Source: Chamaelirium japonicum
Lineage: Eukaryota > Streptophyta > Magnoliopsida > Liliales > Melanthiaceae
Assembly: GCA_947650365.1 (NCBI GenBank)
Contig: OX393549.1
Coordinates: 87,981,703 to 88,045,702 of the forward strand
DNA length: 64,000 nt
Reading direction: 5' to 3'
Shown here piece by piece: positions 47,261-63,004 of the stretch. Below the pieces are notes generated by a model. That model ran no database searches, was not told the origin of the DNA, and saw nothing but the letters and a program-made list of their open reading frames with translations. The position numbers and the translations under genes are program-made. The stretch's first letter is position 1, and each line of letters begins with the position of its first letter.

Positions 47261-48694
47261 TCAACTCGATCTTCTTCTTCGAACGACGTGGGCTACTTCT
47301 CCGGTGCTTCGACGGTTTACGTATCGACTGGACTTCTCTTCTTCTCCGGGCTTCTTTGGCGTGATCGGAGTCGAAGAATGCTTTCGAAGATGGTGGGGGT
47401 AGCACCGATCTCCGTGCGACGGTTGTAGCGTCGGCTTTTGTTGATGAAGACGACGAGGGTAGCGACGATCTCCGTGCGACGGTTGTAGCGTCGACTTTTG
47501 TTGATGAAGACGACGGGGTAGCGACGCTTCAGACGATCTGCTCCAGGCTTTCTTCTTCGTGGATGGGGCAGGCGTTAGTCGAAGACAACGGGGTGATGAC
47601 GCTTCGCTTCTCTCCTCCGGGCTTTGGGGCTTGATCGGGATCGAGGATTTGTTGGAGCCGACGGGGTAGTGCCGCTCCTCTTCTTCTCCGGGCTTTTGAG
47701 CTTGATCGGAGTCGAAGCTTGTTGGAGACGACGGGGTAGTGCCGCTCCTCTTCTTCTCCGGGCTTTTGGGCTTGATCGGAGTCGAAGCTTGTTGGAGACG
47801 ACGGGGTAGTGCCGCTCCTCTTCTTCTCCGGGCTTTTGGGCTTGATCGGAGTCGAAGCTTGTTGGAGACGACGGGGTAGTGCCGCTCCTCTTCTTCTCCG
47901 GGCTTTTGGGCTTGATCGGAGTCGAAGCTTGTTGGAGACGACGGGGTAGTGCCGCTCCTCTTCTTCTCCGGGCTTTTGGGCTTGATCGGAGTCGAAGCTT
48001 GTTGGAGACGACGGGGTAGTGCCGCTCCTCTTCTTCTCCGGGCTTTTGGGCTTGATCGGAGTCGAAGCTTGTTGGAGACGACGGGGTAGTGCCGCTCCTC
48101 TTCTTCTCCGGGCTTTTGGGCTTGATCGGAGTCGAAGCTTGTTGGAGACGACGGGGTAATGCCGCTCCTCTTCTTCTCCGGGCTTTTGGGCTTGATCGGA
48201 GTCGAAGCTTGTTGGAGACGACGGGGTAGTGCCGCTCCTCTTCTTCTCCGGGCTTTTGGGCTTGATCGGAGTCGAAGCTTGTTGGAGACGACGGGGTAGT
48301 GCCGCTCCTCTTCTTCTCCGGGCTTTTGGGCTTGATCGGAGTCGAAGCTTGTTGGAGACGACGGGGTAGTGCCGCTCCTCTTCTTCTCCGGGCTTTTGGG
48401 CTTGATCGGAGTCGAAGCTTGTTGGAGACGACGGGGTAGTGCCGCTCCTCTTCTTCTCCGGCCTTTGCTTCTGGCGTCTTCGGAGTCGAAGGGTTCTTCT
48501 TCTCCGAGCTTTCTTCTTCGTGCACGGAGTCGAAGGGATGATCTTCGTGTGCAAGGGCCTTCACATTGATGAGGACTTTCAGTAAGCCGATCCCTCGGGA
48601 CAGGCTTGACTGTGCCTCGTGAAGCCTTGGGTCGATGAAGAAGCGTCTCCTCTTCTGCAGAGCTCTGGCGTTTCGTCTTCAATTTCCCGACCAT
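47261..48694 (-). CDS. Long basic repetitive open frame within the 5' LTR, doubtful as a gene
   Basis: A 477-aa frame opens at an ATG (48694) some 25 bases after the LTR TATA box and runs through the 70-bp array. Because 70 is not a multiple of 3, the translation cycles through all three frames with a 70-aa period (RRRRGAALPRRLQQAS..., PIKPKSPEKKRSGTTP..., GEEEERHYPVVSN...), very rich in Arg, Lys, Ser and Pro. The 3' LTR carries the equivalent 457-aa frame (34482-35855). No domain is recognised. It may be an accidental reading of a stop-free repeat; the start codon may lie at the very edge of the transcript. Confidence 0.25.
   Translation of the reverse strand: MVGKLKTKRQSSAEEETLLHRPKASRGTVKPVPRDRLTESPHQCEGPCTRRSSLRLRARRRKLGEEEPFDSEDARSKGRRRRGAALPRRLQQASTPIKPKSPEKKRSGTTPSSPTSFDSDQAQKPGEEEERHYPVVSNKLRLRSSPKARRRRGAALPRRLQQASTPIKPKSPEKKRSGITPSSPTSFDSDQAQKPGEEEERHYPVVSNKLRLRSSPKARRRRGAALPRRLQQASTPIKPKSPEKKRSGTTPSSPTSFDSDQAQKPGEEEERHYPVVSNKLRLRSSPKARRRRGAALPRRLQQASTPIKPKSPEKKRSGTTPSSPTSFDSDQAQKPGEEEERHYPVGSNKSSIPIKPQSPEERSEASSPRCLRLTPAPSTKKKAWSRSSEASLPRRLHQQKSTLQPSHGDRRYPRRLHQQKPTLQPSHGDRCYPHHLRKHSSTPITPKKPGEEEKSSRYVNRRSTGEVAHVVRRRRSS
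47640..48464 (-). repeat. 70-bp tandem array in the 5' LTR
   Basis: Same unit as in the 3' LTR; the core word recurs 12 times from 47660 to 48430. The single-copy difference accounts for the whole 70-bp length difference between the LTRs. Confidence 0.97.
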
Positions 48695-49460
48695 TTTTTT
48701 CTTCCCCCACCCCCTCTATTTATAGGCAAAGAGGTGGGGAGAGAGATATGGGAACTTTTTAATTTTAAATCCCTTTTGTATCTCTCTCATAATTACCCGG
48801 ATTTTATTCATCCATTGATGAAGGGAATAACATTTAGTTGTTTTCCTTTTCTGGCGGGTGCAATTATGGCTGGATTTTGCGCACGAAATCGATGGCGATC
48901 GGGCGCTTCGTCTTGTGCGTCGGATCGAGGGATCGGCGCAGATCCGCGTGTGTGCAGACGTCATACGCTACCTCCCCCCGCGCATGGCGGTATTTTTTTT
49001 CCTTTTCTTTCTTTTCTTTCCTTTTCTTTTCTTTCCTTTTTCTTTTCTTTCCTTTCTTTTCTTTCCTTTTTCTTTTCTTTCTTTTTTCTTTTCTTTCTTT
49101 TTTCTTCCCTTTCCTTGCAGGGCCGGCCGGCCCCTCCATGGGGTTCGGTCCCCACTAGGGCCGGCCCTATAGGGTTCGGACCCTAGTAGGGGCCGGCCCC
49201 TCTTGGGGCGGGGTCCGAGTCCGTGTCGGCGCGCGCGAGTCGGGTCCGCGTGTCGGGTTTGCATCCACGTCGGCGCGAGCGAGTTGGGTCCGCGTGTCGG
49301 GTTTGCATCCACGTAGGGGCCTTCGAGTCGGGTCCGGGTCCGAGCGCGTCGGGTTTGCATCCACGTCGGCACATGTAAGTCGGGTCCGGGTCCGACAAAA
49401 TTCGTGTGTCTACACCCCCAAATCACATTAGGAGCTCTACCCTCTTACTTTCTTGGTATA

Positions 49461-49641
49461 GTTTGACCCAGTACAATGTGAGGTTTCATGTAGGTATTGG
49501 TGAAGGCGAATGGGGCCCATGGTATAAAAAATAACAAAAAAATAAGTGCCCTTATGAGTTGTTTTTTTTTTTGTTGGTATTGTGGACCTCACTCTTCTTC
49601 ACCAATACCTGCACGCCACCTCACCGTGTGTTGGATCAACC
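49461..49641. mobile_element. Small foldback (hairpin) element
   Basis: The left arm (49461-49506) ends AGGTATTGGTGAAG and the right arm (49597-49641) begins CTTCACCAATACCT; the arms pair imperfectly over about 45 bp around an AT-rich loop. Non-coding. It starts 46 bp beyond the gypsy target duplication. Confidence 0.5.
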
Positions 49642-50759
49642 AGAACACGGGTAGCCGTTAGGTATTATTTGTAGTTTATTACTTTCTATTTGCTTTTATG
49701 TATTGGCTCTGAAACATTCTCAATTCATGAGGCTCGTTAGGATGTGATTTCTAATCGATTATGACATATTTACGCATCAACTTTCTAATCATCGAATTAG
49801 AGGCCATTATGTTATTTTACTTAACAACCCAAGATATTTAAAGCTCTAAAAAGTAAGAAAAACGACAGAAATAAAACTTACCAAAACTTGGTAAAGTTTT
49901 TTTTATTTTTTTTTGCTAAACCAGCCGAACAGTCAGAGGACAGGGTATTATAGCAAGGGTACCAAGAGGTTTGGAGATTGAAATGAGGGAGGCAGCTGCT
50001 ACTACTTATTAATTCCATAATCCTATGAACATAACATCAATGGTCAGGATTCGTACGCGTAAACAAGGCACAAGGGCATTAAGAAAAAAGTTCGCTCCAA
50101 GGTATCCATACTGGGAGACGAACAAGGAACCTTTCCAACATGGGAGAAAGGAAGTACCGCTGCCAAGTGCTCGTTGGTTTAGTAAAGGTTTTTTAAAAGT
50201 GAAAGAAACGATGCCAAAATAGCCATTTGGTCCCAAATTAGACCCTAACCTCTTGGGAGTTAGCCTCAAAGTAAAAGCTTTATGAATTGAATTGCTATAA
50301 AGATTATGATCATCGAGTGCAAAGTTATGACGGTTTAAAGTTGAAACGAAATCACTTATTTTGATTGGGCAATCTAGGGTGGATTAGAGGCTGCCCTCAC
50401 ACTCCAGACCCCATTTGGGCAAATTGGGTCCAAAACTCGACACACCCTAACAGCACGCACAACCTGGGTGACATCCTGTAGCTCTTTCACCCTGGAGACC
50501 CTGGCAGATTCCCCATCATCAGTGACGGAGAAGGCACGCCGGACAAGCCACTACCCCTAACCCTATGACCTTGAATGTTCCCCTGCTTCTTGGGAAGCGA
50601 CGAAGTCTCAACCACAAATAACACTCCGAACTCCTTAGCCACACCCACAATGCCTGAAGAAGCCACCATTGGACGGCTCGAGCTCACCCTGTGTTCCGAC
50701 CGCACTCGGTACGTGTTAGACCCCGCACCACCCCCCTGCTGTGAAACCAGAAACTCTAT
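49642..50759. other. Unidentified sequence
   Basis: No gene recognised. The minus-strand frame at 50487-50705 is weakly reminiscent of a LINE ORF1 tail but shows no diagnostic motif. Confidence 0.4.
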
Positions 50760-51031
50760 TATATTACCGACGGAAGCTATGATTCCATCGGCAATACTCT
50801 ATTATATTTTTAATTAAATATTATTATATAACCGACGGACATAAATTTTTCATCAGTATTAATTATTAATACCGACGGATATTTTACGTCCGTCACCGAT
50901 TTTTTCCGACACCTTTTTTCCCGACAGACTAGCGACGGAAATAGGTTCCGTCGCTATAAATCTTTACCGACGAAAAAGTAACTTTACTGACGGATATTGT
51001 CCGTCGGTAAAAACTGTTTTTTTTTGTAGTG
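50760..51031. mobile_element. CACTA (En/Spm) transposon end fragment
   Basis: The right edge reads TTTTTTTTTGTAGTG, i.e. CACTACAAAAAAAAA inward from 51031, the hallmark of CACTA elements. The adjoining 270 bp hold many subterminal words in both orientations (CCGACGGA, CCGTCGGTAA, GACGGAAATAGG). The opposite CACTA end was not found, so the element is partial or its left edge is lost. Confidence 0.75.
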
Positions 51032-51445
51032 TCCCATTGCACCCTCAGACCCAGACACCCCATCATAGCTCCCTGCACCGCCCTCACCATCTCTGATCGA
51101 AGCCCTACTCCACAGATCCCCAACAGCACCCCTTCACGGATCGAACTACTCCTTTCCACTCTGAACGGCTTGAGCCAACCCCTTCACAGATCGGAGCCTT
51201 ATCATCGCACCCGATCGAAGCCCTAATCTGCTTCGCTTGCACAACTGCACAGATCGAAGCTCTGCTCCAAATTGAAGCCCATAGAATAGAGTCCCCGCCA
51301 CGACCGCTCCGCTCAATCCATAGATCGAGAGCTTGCACATAGATCGAAGCCACAGTACTCCCTGCTCCGCTCGCATCGACCCTGGATCGAAGCCCTCTCC
51401 GCACAAAGCCCCGCTCCGCTACCACCGACCCTATAAACTTGAGCA
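51032..51445. repeat. Decayed GATCGAAGC repeat
   Basis: The words GATCGAAGC(C/T) and CAGATCG recur irregularly about eight times between 51095 and 51395. They resemble a degenerate tandem or dispersed short repeat. No coding assignment. Confidence 0.45.
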
Positions 51446-52511
51446 AGTATATGATCAAATTAAAGCTCTTTAAAATTAATAAAACTTATAAATTCTATGA
51501 AAAACTAAAAGATCTCATTATCCGATGGCGGTGGACATGATCGTCGATGGCTGGCGGTTGCCTGCGAGTGACATAAAAGTTTGTGGAATCTATCATACAA
51601 TAATTTTTCTTGAATTAGAACCGGAGCCCTTTGAGATCTTGTAAATTCCAAATGTGTTAGTAATACTTCACACGACCACCACTTCAAACCTAAGGACACA
51701 AAAGCTTTGGAATCTCAAAATACTTACCAAAACCCGACTTAGGACATTTTTGGAGCCCTAAAGTTCAGTGAACTTTTTAATGGCATCCTTCAAGATTTTG
51801 ATGTACTTAATTAAAGCATTCCTATTTGCGGCAACATTCCTTTAATGTGTTTGGCACCTCTATGTTCCGGAAATGACATACAAATTATGAGCCCATTGTT
51901 TTTGTGTCTTTTTATTGGTACATAGTGGGGCCCTTGCTAGACCCATAAGTCACTATTACAGGCGAACAACACACAGGCACCGGATCAGAACCGGCCAAGA
52001 GGAAGGACCCACCTGCCACAAAGGAACTCATCACGACACCAACGAGCGGGAGAGCCATACAGAGTAGGGAAGGACCCACTAATTGGTCCACAGGAATTCA
52101 CCACACCATCGAACGAAAGTGCCACGAAGGACAGAGAGCGGATATCGAACCCGGGTTAGATCCCACGAGGAGCAGTAGCATACCAACTGCCCAAAGCAAC
52201 GGTGAGCCCGTTGTTAACTTACCAACTCATCTAAAAACTTTGAACTAAGAAGTTAAGAGGTGCATTGCATGGGACTATTCCGGAACAATGCACTTTGCCT
52301 AGCTAATAAATGCACGATACCATGTCAATTTATTAAAGTTGATGTCCTCACATGGGCTCTCAGCTCAAGCTTGCCTCAATCGTTTTACCTCTACAAATAA
52401 ACCTCCCGCAGTCCCTTTCCTCGGGACGGTGTGGCCCGCTCTTGCCAGGTGTGGTGACTTTTTTTTGCTCAGGCGTGATGATCTCTTGCTAGTGTGGTGA
52501 CTACCTATTGG
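51446..52511. other. Unidentified, with a tRNA-like (SINE-like) stretch
   Basis: On the minus strand at about 52130-52200 the words TGGGCAGTTGGTATG and GGGTTCGATATCC resemble polymerase III A and B boxes at plausible spacing, as in tRNA-derived SINEs. The rest is not recognised. The SINE reading is tentative because neither a poly(A) tail nor a target duplication was found. Confidence 0.35.
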
Positions 52512-52819
52512 TAGAGCTGGCTCGACCACAATACCATTAAGGCGGTCGCCTAAGACCTAATGTGAAAAAAAAAGATCTCCAAGGACCCAACCAACCTAAT
52601 AGACTAAGCCCCCCCACCCCTCTCCTGTCGTCTGGAAAGAAGCCCCCAACACATTTAAATAAGCAAAGAACCTATATAAAATAAAAACCTAAGGCCCAAT
52701 ATAAACTATAAACATTTCTTATATGTAAAAATTGGTATTATTTATATTAATGTATTAGTTAGTAAAAATGTATATTTTTGAGTTTTGCCTTAGGCCTCAA
52801 CTTGTATTGAGCCGGCCTA
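52512..52819. mobile_element. hAT-like MITE candidate
   Basis: The start TAGAGCTGGCTCGAC and the end ATTGAGCCGGCCTA form imperfect inverted termini. The subterminal GGCGGTCGCCTAAG phrase is familiar from plant hAT elements. The 308-bp interior is AT-rich. No 8-bp duplication is preserved. Confidence 0.5.
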
Positions 52820-53172
52820 GCGTTTAGGACCTGATGGATCTTTCTACGCTCAATGTGGTGACTACTGTAATCAACGTGGCTGATCGACCGCATGCGCTAT
52901 GCCAATAATAATAATAATAATAAACTCATCAGTGGATAGGGGAGTTGGTAAGTAATTGATGCTTTGGTGAGAAGGTTGTGGATTTAACCCCCACCCCCAA
53001 GTAACTCATAGGGAAATTTTCGAGTGGGTCGGTGGTCATTTTTGAAGGGATTAGTCTGAATTCGAAGCACTAGATCCATTGCCCTAAAGGTTTTGGGACG
53101 CCCGCCGATTAAATAATTGTAATAAGTTATCATAAGTGAAATATGATTGAAGATGTAAATCAAAGTAAAAGT

Positions 53173-53653
53173 TAGGGGTGGCAATGGGTCATGTCAGGTC
53201 GGGTTCGTGTCATGTCTAGTTTCGAGTCGTGTCTAAAACCCCTAGACCCGGACCCGACCCGTTTAACTAATCGTGTCTAGATTCTAAACCCATACCCGAC
53301 CCGTTTATAAATGGGTAGACCCGATAAGACCCGTTAGACCAGTTTACCACACGTGTTTATTCAGTTGACCCAATCCGACCTGATCCGACTCAACCCGACA
53401 TTAGTCAATAGACCCGCTGATACTATATATTACAGTATCGGATTGCGGGTAGACCTGACCCGACCCGATACGACCCGGTGAATTTTTAAACGGGTCTTCC
53501 CGTGTCTACCGTGTCCAGACCCTAAATCCGGACCCGACCCGTTTATTAAACGGGTCTATCGTGTCAACCCGTTTATGACTCGAGCCCGTTTAATCCTGAC
53601 CCAGACCCGCTAACTTCGTGTCGGTAGTGTCGGATCCTAAATTGCCAGACCTA
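53173..53653 (-). mobile_element. hAT-type MITE, copy 3 (GGGTC-rich family)
   Basis: The 481-bp element is in opposite orientation to the copies at 2257 and 25654. It starts TAGGGGTGGCAAT and ends ATTGCCAGACCTA, with a perfect 8-bp duplication GTAAAAGT at 53165-53172 and 53654-53661. Confidence 0.9.
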
Positions 53654-53661
53654 GTAAAAGT

Positions 53662-58978
<5,317 letters not shown>

Positions 58979-59029
<51 letters not shown>
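58979..59029. repeat. (TA)n array
   Basis: About 50 bp of TA between the foldback and the family 2 element. Confidence 0.93.
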
Positions 59030-59032
<3 letters not shown>

Positions 59033-59435
59033 CAGGATCTGATGACCCCCCCCCCCCCATCAAAATTTTGACCCATTAATAAGCCAGCACCCTTTGAGGC
59101 ACCTAGAGGTTTTAGAATGGGCTGATTTTCTGTAGACATGTTGTCTATGATATGTTGATCATCCTCACAAAAAATCAACCCATTCTAAAACCTCTAGGTG
59201 CATCAAAGGGTGCTCTTCAAATCAACCGTTAAAATTGACAATCAAAAACCGTTGATTTGAAGTGCGCATTTGATGCACCTAGAGGTTTTAGAATGGGGAT
59301 TTTTTTGTGAGGATGATCAACATACCATAGACAACATCCCTACAAAAAATCAGCCCATTCTATAACCTCTAAGTGCCACAAACGGTGTTGGGTTTTTAAT
59401 GAGTCAAAATTTGCTGGGTCATCCGATCCTGACCC
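59030..59435. mobile_element. TA-anchored MITE, family 2, copy 2
   Basis: The 406-bp unit starts GGGTCAGGATCTGATGACCC and ends GGGTCATCCGATCCTGACCC, clear inverted termini, flanked by (TA)n on both sides. Internal arms GCACCTAGAGGTTTTAGAAT recur inverted. A poly-C tract (59046-59059) interrupts the left terminus. Confidence 0.8.
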
Positions 59436-59447
59436 ATATATATATAT

Positions 59448-61117
59448 ACTAGTAATGCCCGTGTCTGTCGGCACGCAAAAGATTTCGAGGGCGTCAAAAC
59501 AAATTTTGAAGGCGTGAAAATTTTTGAGAGGGAACAATATTTTAAGGTGGTAATAGTAATTTAAAAGTGGCAATAATATTTTGAGGGTGGTAATAATATT
59601 TTCATAAAAGCATTTTTGGAAGAAAGTGGCAATACTTAAACGGTGTCAAAAATATTTTGAGGGAGTTGACAATATTTAGAGGGTAGATAACAAAATATTT
59701 CGAGTGTGGCAAAAGATTTCGAAGTAAAAAATTTTGAGTGCACGCAAAAGATTTTGAGGTGATTGCAAAAAATTTAAAGAACAGTGACAATATATTGACG
59801 ACGGAGACAATATTTAATTGCTAATAATGTAAATTTTAATTAGTTTTAGTGATGTAAAATTACTATCATAGGATCACCTCGCACACTCTTCCCCTTCTCT
59901 GCTGAGTCTGCTCCCCTCCCTCCTTCGGTTATCGGCGACGGCACCTGCAACGGAGAGAGAGAGAGAGAGAGAGAGACCTCCCACACTAGATCGCGTGTTC
60001 CCGACCCCATCGGTGATAATCTCCTATTAGCCAAACACTTTCGGTGCATGTGCCCAAATTCGGCGGGGTAGTCAAAATTCATTCTACGGTACCCACATTC
60101 GGCGAGAATGCACATATTCGTCTTCAAAACACTTGATCACTGTCCTACTTGATCACTGTCATCATGTCGGTAGTCGGACGGCCGTCTTTAGCGGCAACAA
60201 ATCCCCGGCCACCCAAATGTGCTCTACCACCAAAGACTGCCGCTACAGTACTGAATGCGGCCAGCGAAGTGTTGCCACCGAAGACCTTCGGCCCAACACG
60301 AAGCAGACGCCTTCGTTGCGACACCCAACAGGTGCCTTCAGCACAACACACAGCAAAGTCCTTCAGCCCAACACGGTCAACACGCATGAAAATCCATGCG
60401 ACCAGCGTAATAAACCTCATGCCAATCAGCACACACGACACAACCTATAAGGCTAGTTACGCAAACCTATAAGGCTAGTTACGCAAATTCAACTCAAGCC
60501 CATCCATGATGCACCCCTTCAATATTTTACAATTTTGTCAGGAATCTAAACGAAGAGAGTAAACTTCTTTGTAGAATACAAATTAGAATTTAAGTAAAAG
60601 AACATTGGCAACGTATTGACATCCCCAAGCATCAACACAATCATTCCTGACTTATTGCAATTCAGTATTTCTAATTAATCAATTAAAATTTTTCATAATT
60701 TTACTTTTTTTTGCAAAAAAAAAAGACATTCTACTAAAGGGTTGGAGGCTTACAGATCATCCTTCGTCCCAAACATTAACACAACAAAACTCATATTAAC
60801 ATACAAAACCCACTGAAGCAGGTGTAGCAAATGAACCCCATTGCCCAAGTGATCCAAATTCACCGCCACCACCAGCAGGCCAGTGTCAGGTTCAACCTCG
60901 CCAGCAATTCCTGCACATTTCTTTAGCACTGATCGAGATAGTTATTTGGACAAAAAGAGTGGACATCAATGAAGGGGTCTGATATCTGTGTTAATGTTGG
61001 TTAGACGACTGATGTTAGTCTAGGGGTGGAATGGAGGTCTGATCTTGACCCGATAAAAAAATAAAAAAAAGTCATCATTTTTTTGAAATATATGAAGATT
61101 TAAGGTAGGAGACTGAC
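59448..61117. other. Anonymous DNA, possibly part of a gene-fragment-carrying element
   Basis: It opens CTAGTAATGCCCGTGTCTG, similar to strings at the edges of some plant Helitron-like elements (from memory, uncertain). 59490-59770 is a decayed short tandem repeat around TGGTAATAATATTTTGAGG. A (GA)n tract lies at 59955-59975. At about 60790-60915 the minus strand shows an exon-like stretch after a TGTGCAG acceptor (GIAGEVEPDTGLLVVAVNL), not recognised. Confidence 0.4.
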
Positions 61118-61215
61118 CAAGCAACGAAGAAGATCTTGCCCTTCTGGTAGTTATCAGCAGTCACAAAGTCGAAGTCGAAGACGCCGTAGCAGCAGTTATA
61201 ACAAAGCGATCTCTG
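61118..61215 (-). pseudogene. ADF/cofilin-like exon fragment
   Basis: The minus-strand frame contains [20 protein letters not shown] followed by FVAW, closely resembling the plant actin-depolymerising-factor segment [27 protein letters not shown] donor at 61117 follows the TG of the Trp codon, which is where I recall plant ADF genes having an intron. The upstream part of the ADF fold is not recognisable beyond about 61215, and no matching last exon (with the conserved C-terminal Arg/Lys-rich helix) was found downstream. It is a captured or decayed fragment of a host gene rather than a working ADF. Confidence 0.6.
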
Positions 61216-63004
61216 AAGATTGGGGCAAGGATCTAGCTGTCGTGCTCCTAAGCCTCCTTTGAACAAATAGCAGTTAGCAATCAATCACAAATCAGTGACC
61301 CACATGAATACATGAATGCCCGTGACTATCTTCACCATCAAAAGACTTTCGGCAGGAGCACCCACAGTCGGCGAGGGACGGCAAAATTCGTTTGGATGAC
61401 AATGGTGTGTTTTGACATCCTACCTCTAAACCTGGGATACTTTATCTTTAAGTTTGCCAACGTTCAAGACTTCACCAAAGTCTTGATCGGCGGCCCGACT
61501 TTGGCACTAGAGTGGTGGCGATCGGGTTTTTCGCTTAGAGTTATGGCTCGTGGGGGAAGAGAGGGGTTCCACTGATCGGGTCCATATGAGGTCGAGGGTT
61601 GGGGCGAAAGAAGGGTCGTTAGCATATTGTCGAATTGAGGGAATAAACGGACGATGCCGCACCACTCGATCTCGGGTGATATCTGGTGATCTTTGGTGAA
61701 TGCCAATAAAAATTTTGATGCCAATAAAAAAAATTCAGTACAAACAGCTCATAATTAGCTGAGATCCAAAATGCCAACCAAATTCGATTTTTTTTTTTGA
61801 AAGAAAACATTGATGTCAACTAAAAATTTGAACATAAAAGTAACTATCGAGAGACGTGAAAACTGAACACAGATGCCAACACATAATGAATTACAAAAAA
61901 AAATGACACAAAATTATAGCAACAAAACTTTGGACTGCAAAGCCACATATTGCCGCATAGCCGCATATTGCAAACCTCTGTCCCATTCTTACTACAAATG
62001 AAAAGCTTAAAAAAAAAAGCAAAAGTTTTTAAAACTTGCTGCAGGTTCATCCATTCTTACTTTACAAATGAAAATCTTTTAAAACAAAAAAAGAAAAAGC
62101 TTTTAAAACTTGCTATAGGTTAAAATGAATTAAAACACACTCTTTGTTTTTCACGGTGAAGGGGAAAGAGAAGATTAAAAACCAAGTGCTAATTCTTTAT
62201 TTTACCCCAATTGTGATAAAAGATTGAAAATTTACAACTTTTTTTTTTTGACAAAAGATTAACAATCGGAGTCGCCTAAAAAAAATAAAAAGAAAGAATA
62301 GATAGCAACAATCAACGCTATGTCAACCATTGTAAGGAGATTAAGACACCTGCAGTGCTGAAGTTGGCACTGTAGCGGGCCGTCTTCGGCGGCAACACAC
62401 CTATTAGCAATGCAGCGGGCCACCTTCGGCGGCAAGATACCCCCCGGGCAATACAGAGGGGGCTAAATGCAGATGGAGCATAGTTCAGGGATCAACTTGT
62501 TCAAAAAAAAAGTTGAGGCACCAATATGAAATGCGGTGAATAGTTCAGGAGAGGTTTTTGTAATTTGCCCTAATTTTTAAGAGCGAAAAGCATGGATTTG
62601 TATTAGGAGTAAAATCTTCCTTTGAAGATTCTATAAATTGTTGTCTTTGTAATAATAGGATTAGAACTAAGCTCATTTAGACTCTCTCCATCTTTTCTCT
62701 AGACTGTATCCTATACATCATCTGCAGATTGTATCTTACAAAGCTATGAAGAACAAATAGTAAAATACACATCCTGCAAGAATTTTCGAATCTATTAAAC
62801 ATAATCAGTGATTTTAATAAACAAAATCCGATAGATAAATTTTTTAATTGGAGATTTTCCACAAAGTTGACCCTTTTAGGCACCATACCGTGCCAATCAT
62901 TCCCAGAAACTTAACATTAGCCCATCAGGAGGCAGTCGAGCATCATTGCCTAGCGACTTGAAGGAAAGGAGATAAATTACATTTAGGAAGTTGACAGATC
63001 TCAC
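61216..63004. other. Unidentified, AT-rich with short GC-rich repeats
   Basis: The phrase CTTCGGCGGCAA occurs twice near 62381 and 62422 within a direct repeat of about 40 bp; a CGGCAACA relative is near 60192. No complete gene recognised. The frame at 61312-61575 lacks a domain. Confidence 0.4.

Larger units (their letters stand above)
33822..49414 (-). mobile_element. 15.6-kb Ty3-gypsy (Tat-like) element, non-autonomous, young
   Basis: It is complete from LTR to LTR: the 3' LTR is at 33822-36705 and the 5' LTR at 46601-49414, flanked by CCCCC at 33817-33821 and 49415-49419. The element reads leftwards. Primer site TGGCACGCCCGGTGGGACC (46576-46594) is of the type used by Tat-lineage elements (probably tRNA-Arg), and polypurine tract GAGGGGGCATT abuts the 3' LTR. 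Order: 5' LTR, primer site, one gag-protease frame, poly(A)/tandem-repeat region, polypurine tract, 3' LTR. I find no reverse transcriptase, RNase H or integrase in the 9.9-kb interior, so it would need a partner's enzymes. Apart from one extra 70-bp repeat, the LTRs differ at only about a dozen positions by eye, implying insertion within the last few hundred thousand years at usual plant rates. Confidence 0.92.
46601..49414 (-). repeat. 5' LTR of the gypsy element
   Basis: This 2814-bp LTR is nearly identical to the 3' LTR but has 12 copies of the 70-bp core. The TATA box at about 48714-48724 marks the likely start of the element's transcript near 48690, so the array lies in the transcribed R/U5 part. 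Confidence 0.95.

Noticed and set aside
52130-52200. tRNA gene on the minus strand
   Set aside because: A- and B-box-like words are present but no cloverleaf with proper acceptor and anticodon stems could be drawn; at most a SINE-like remnant.
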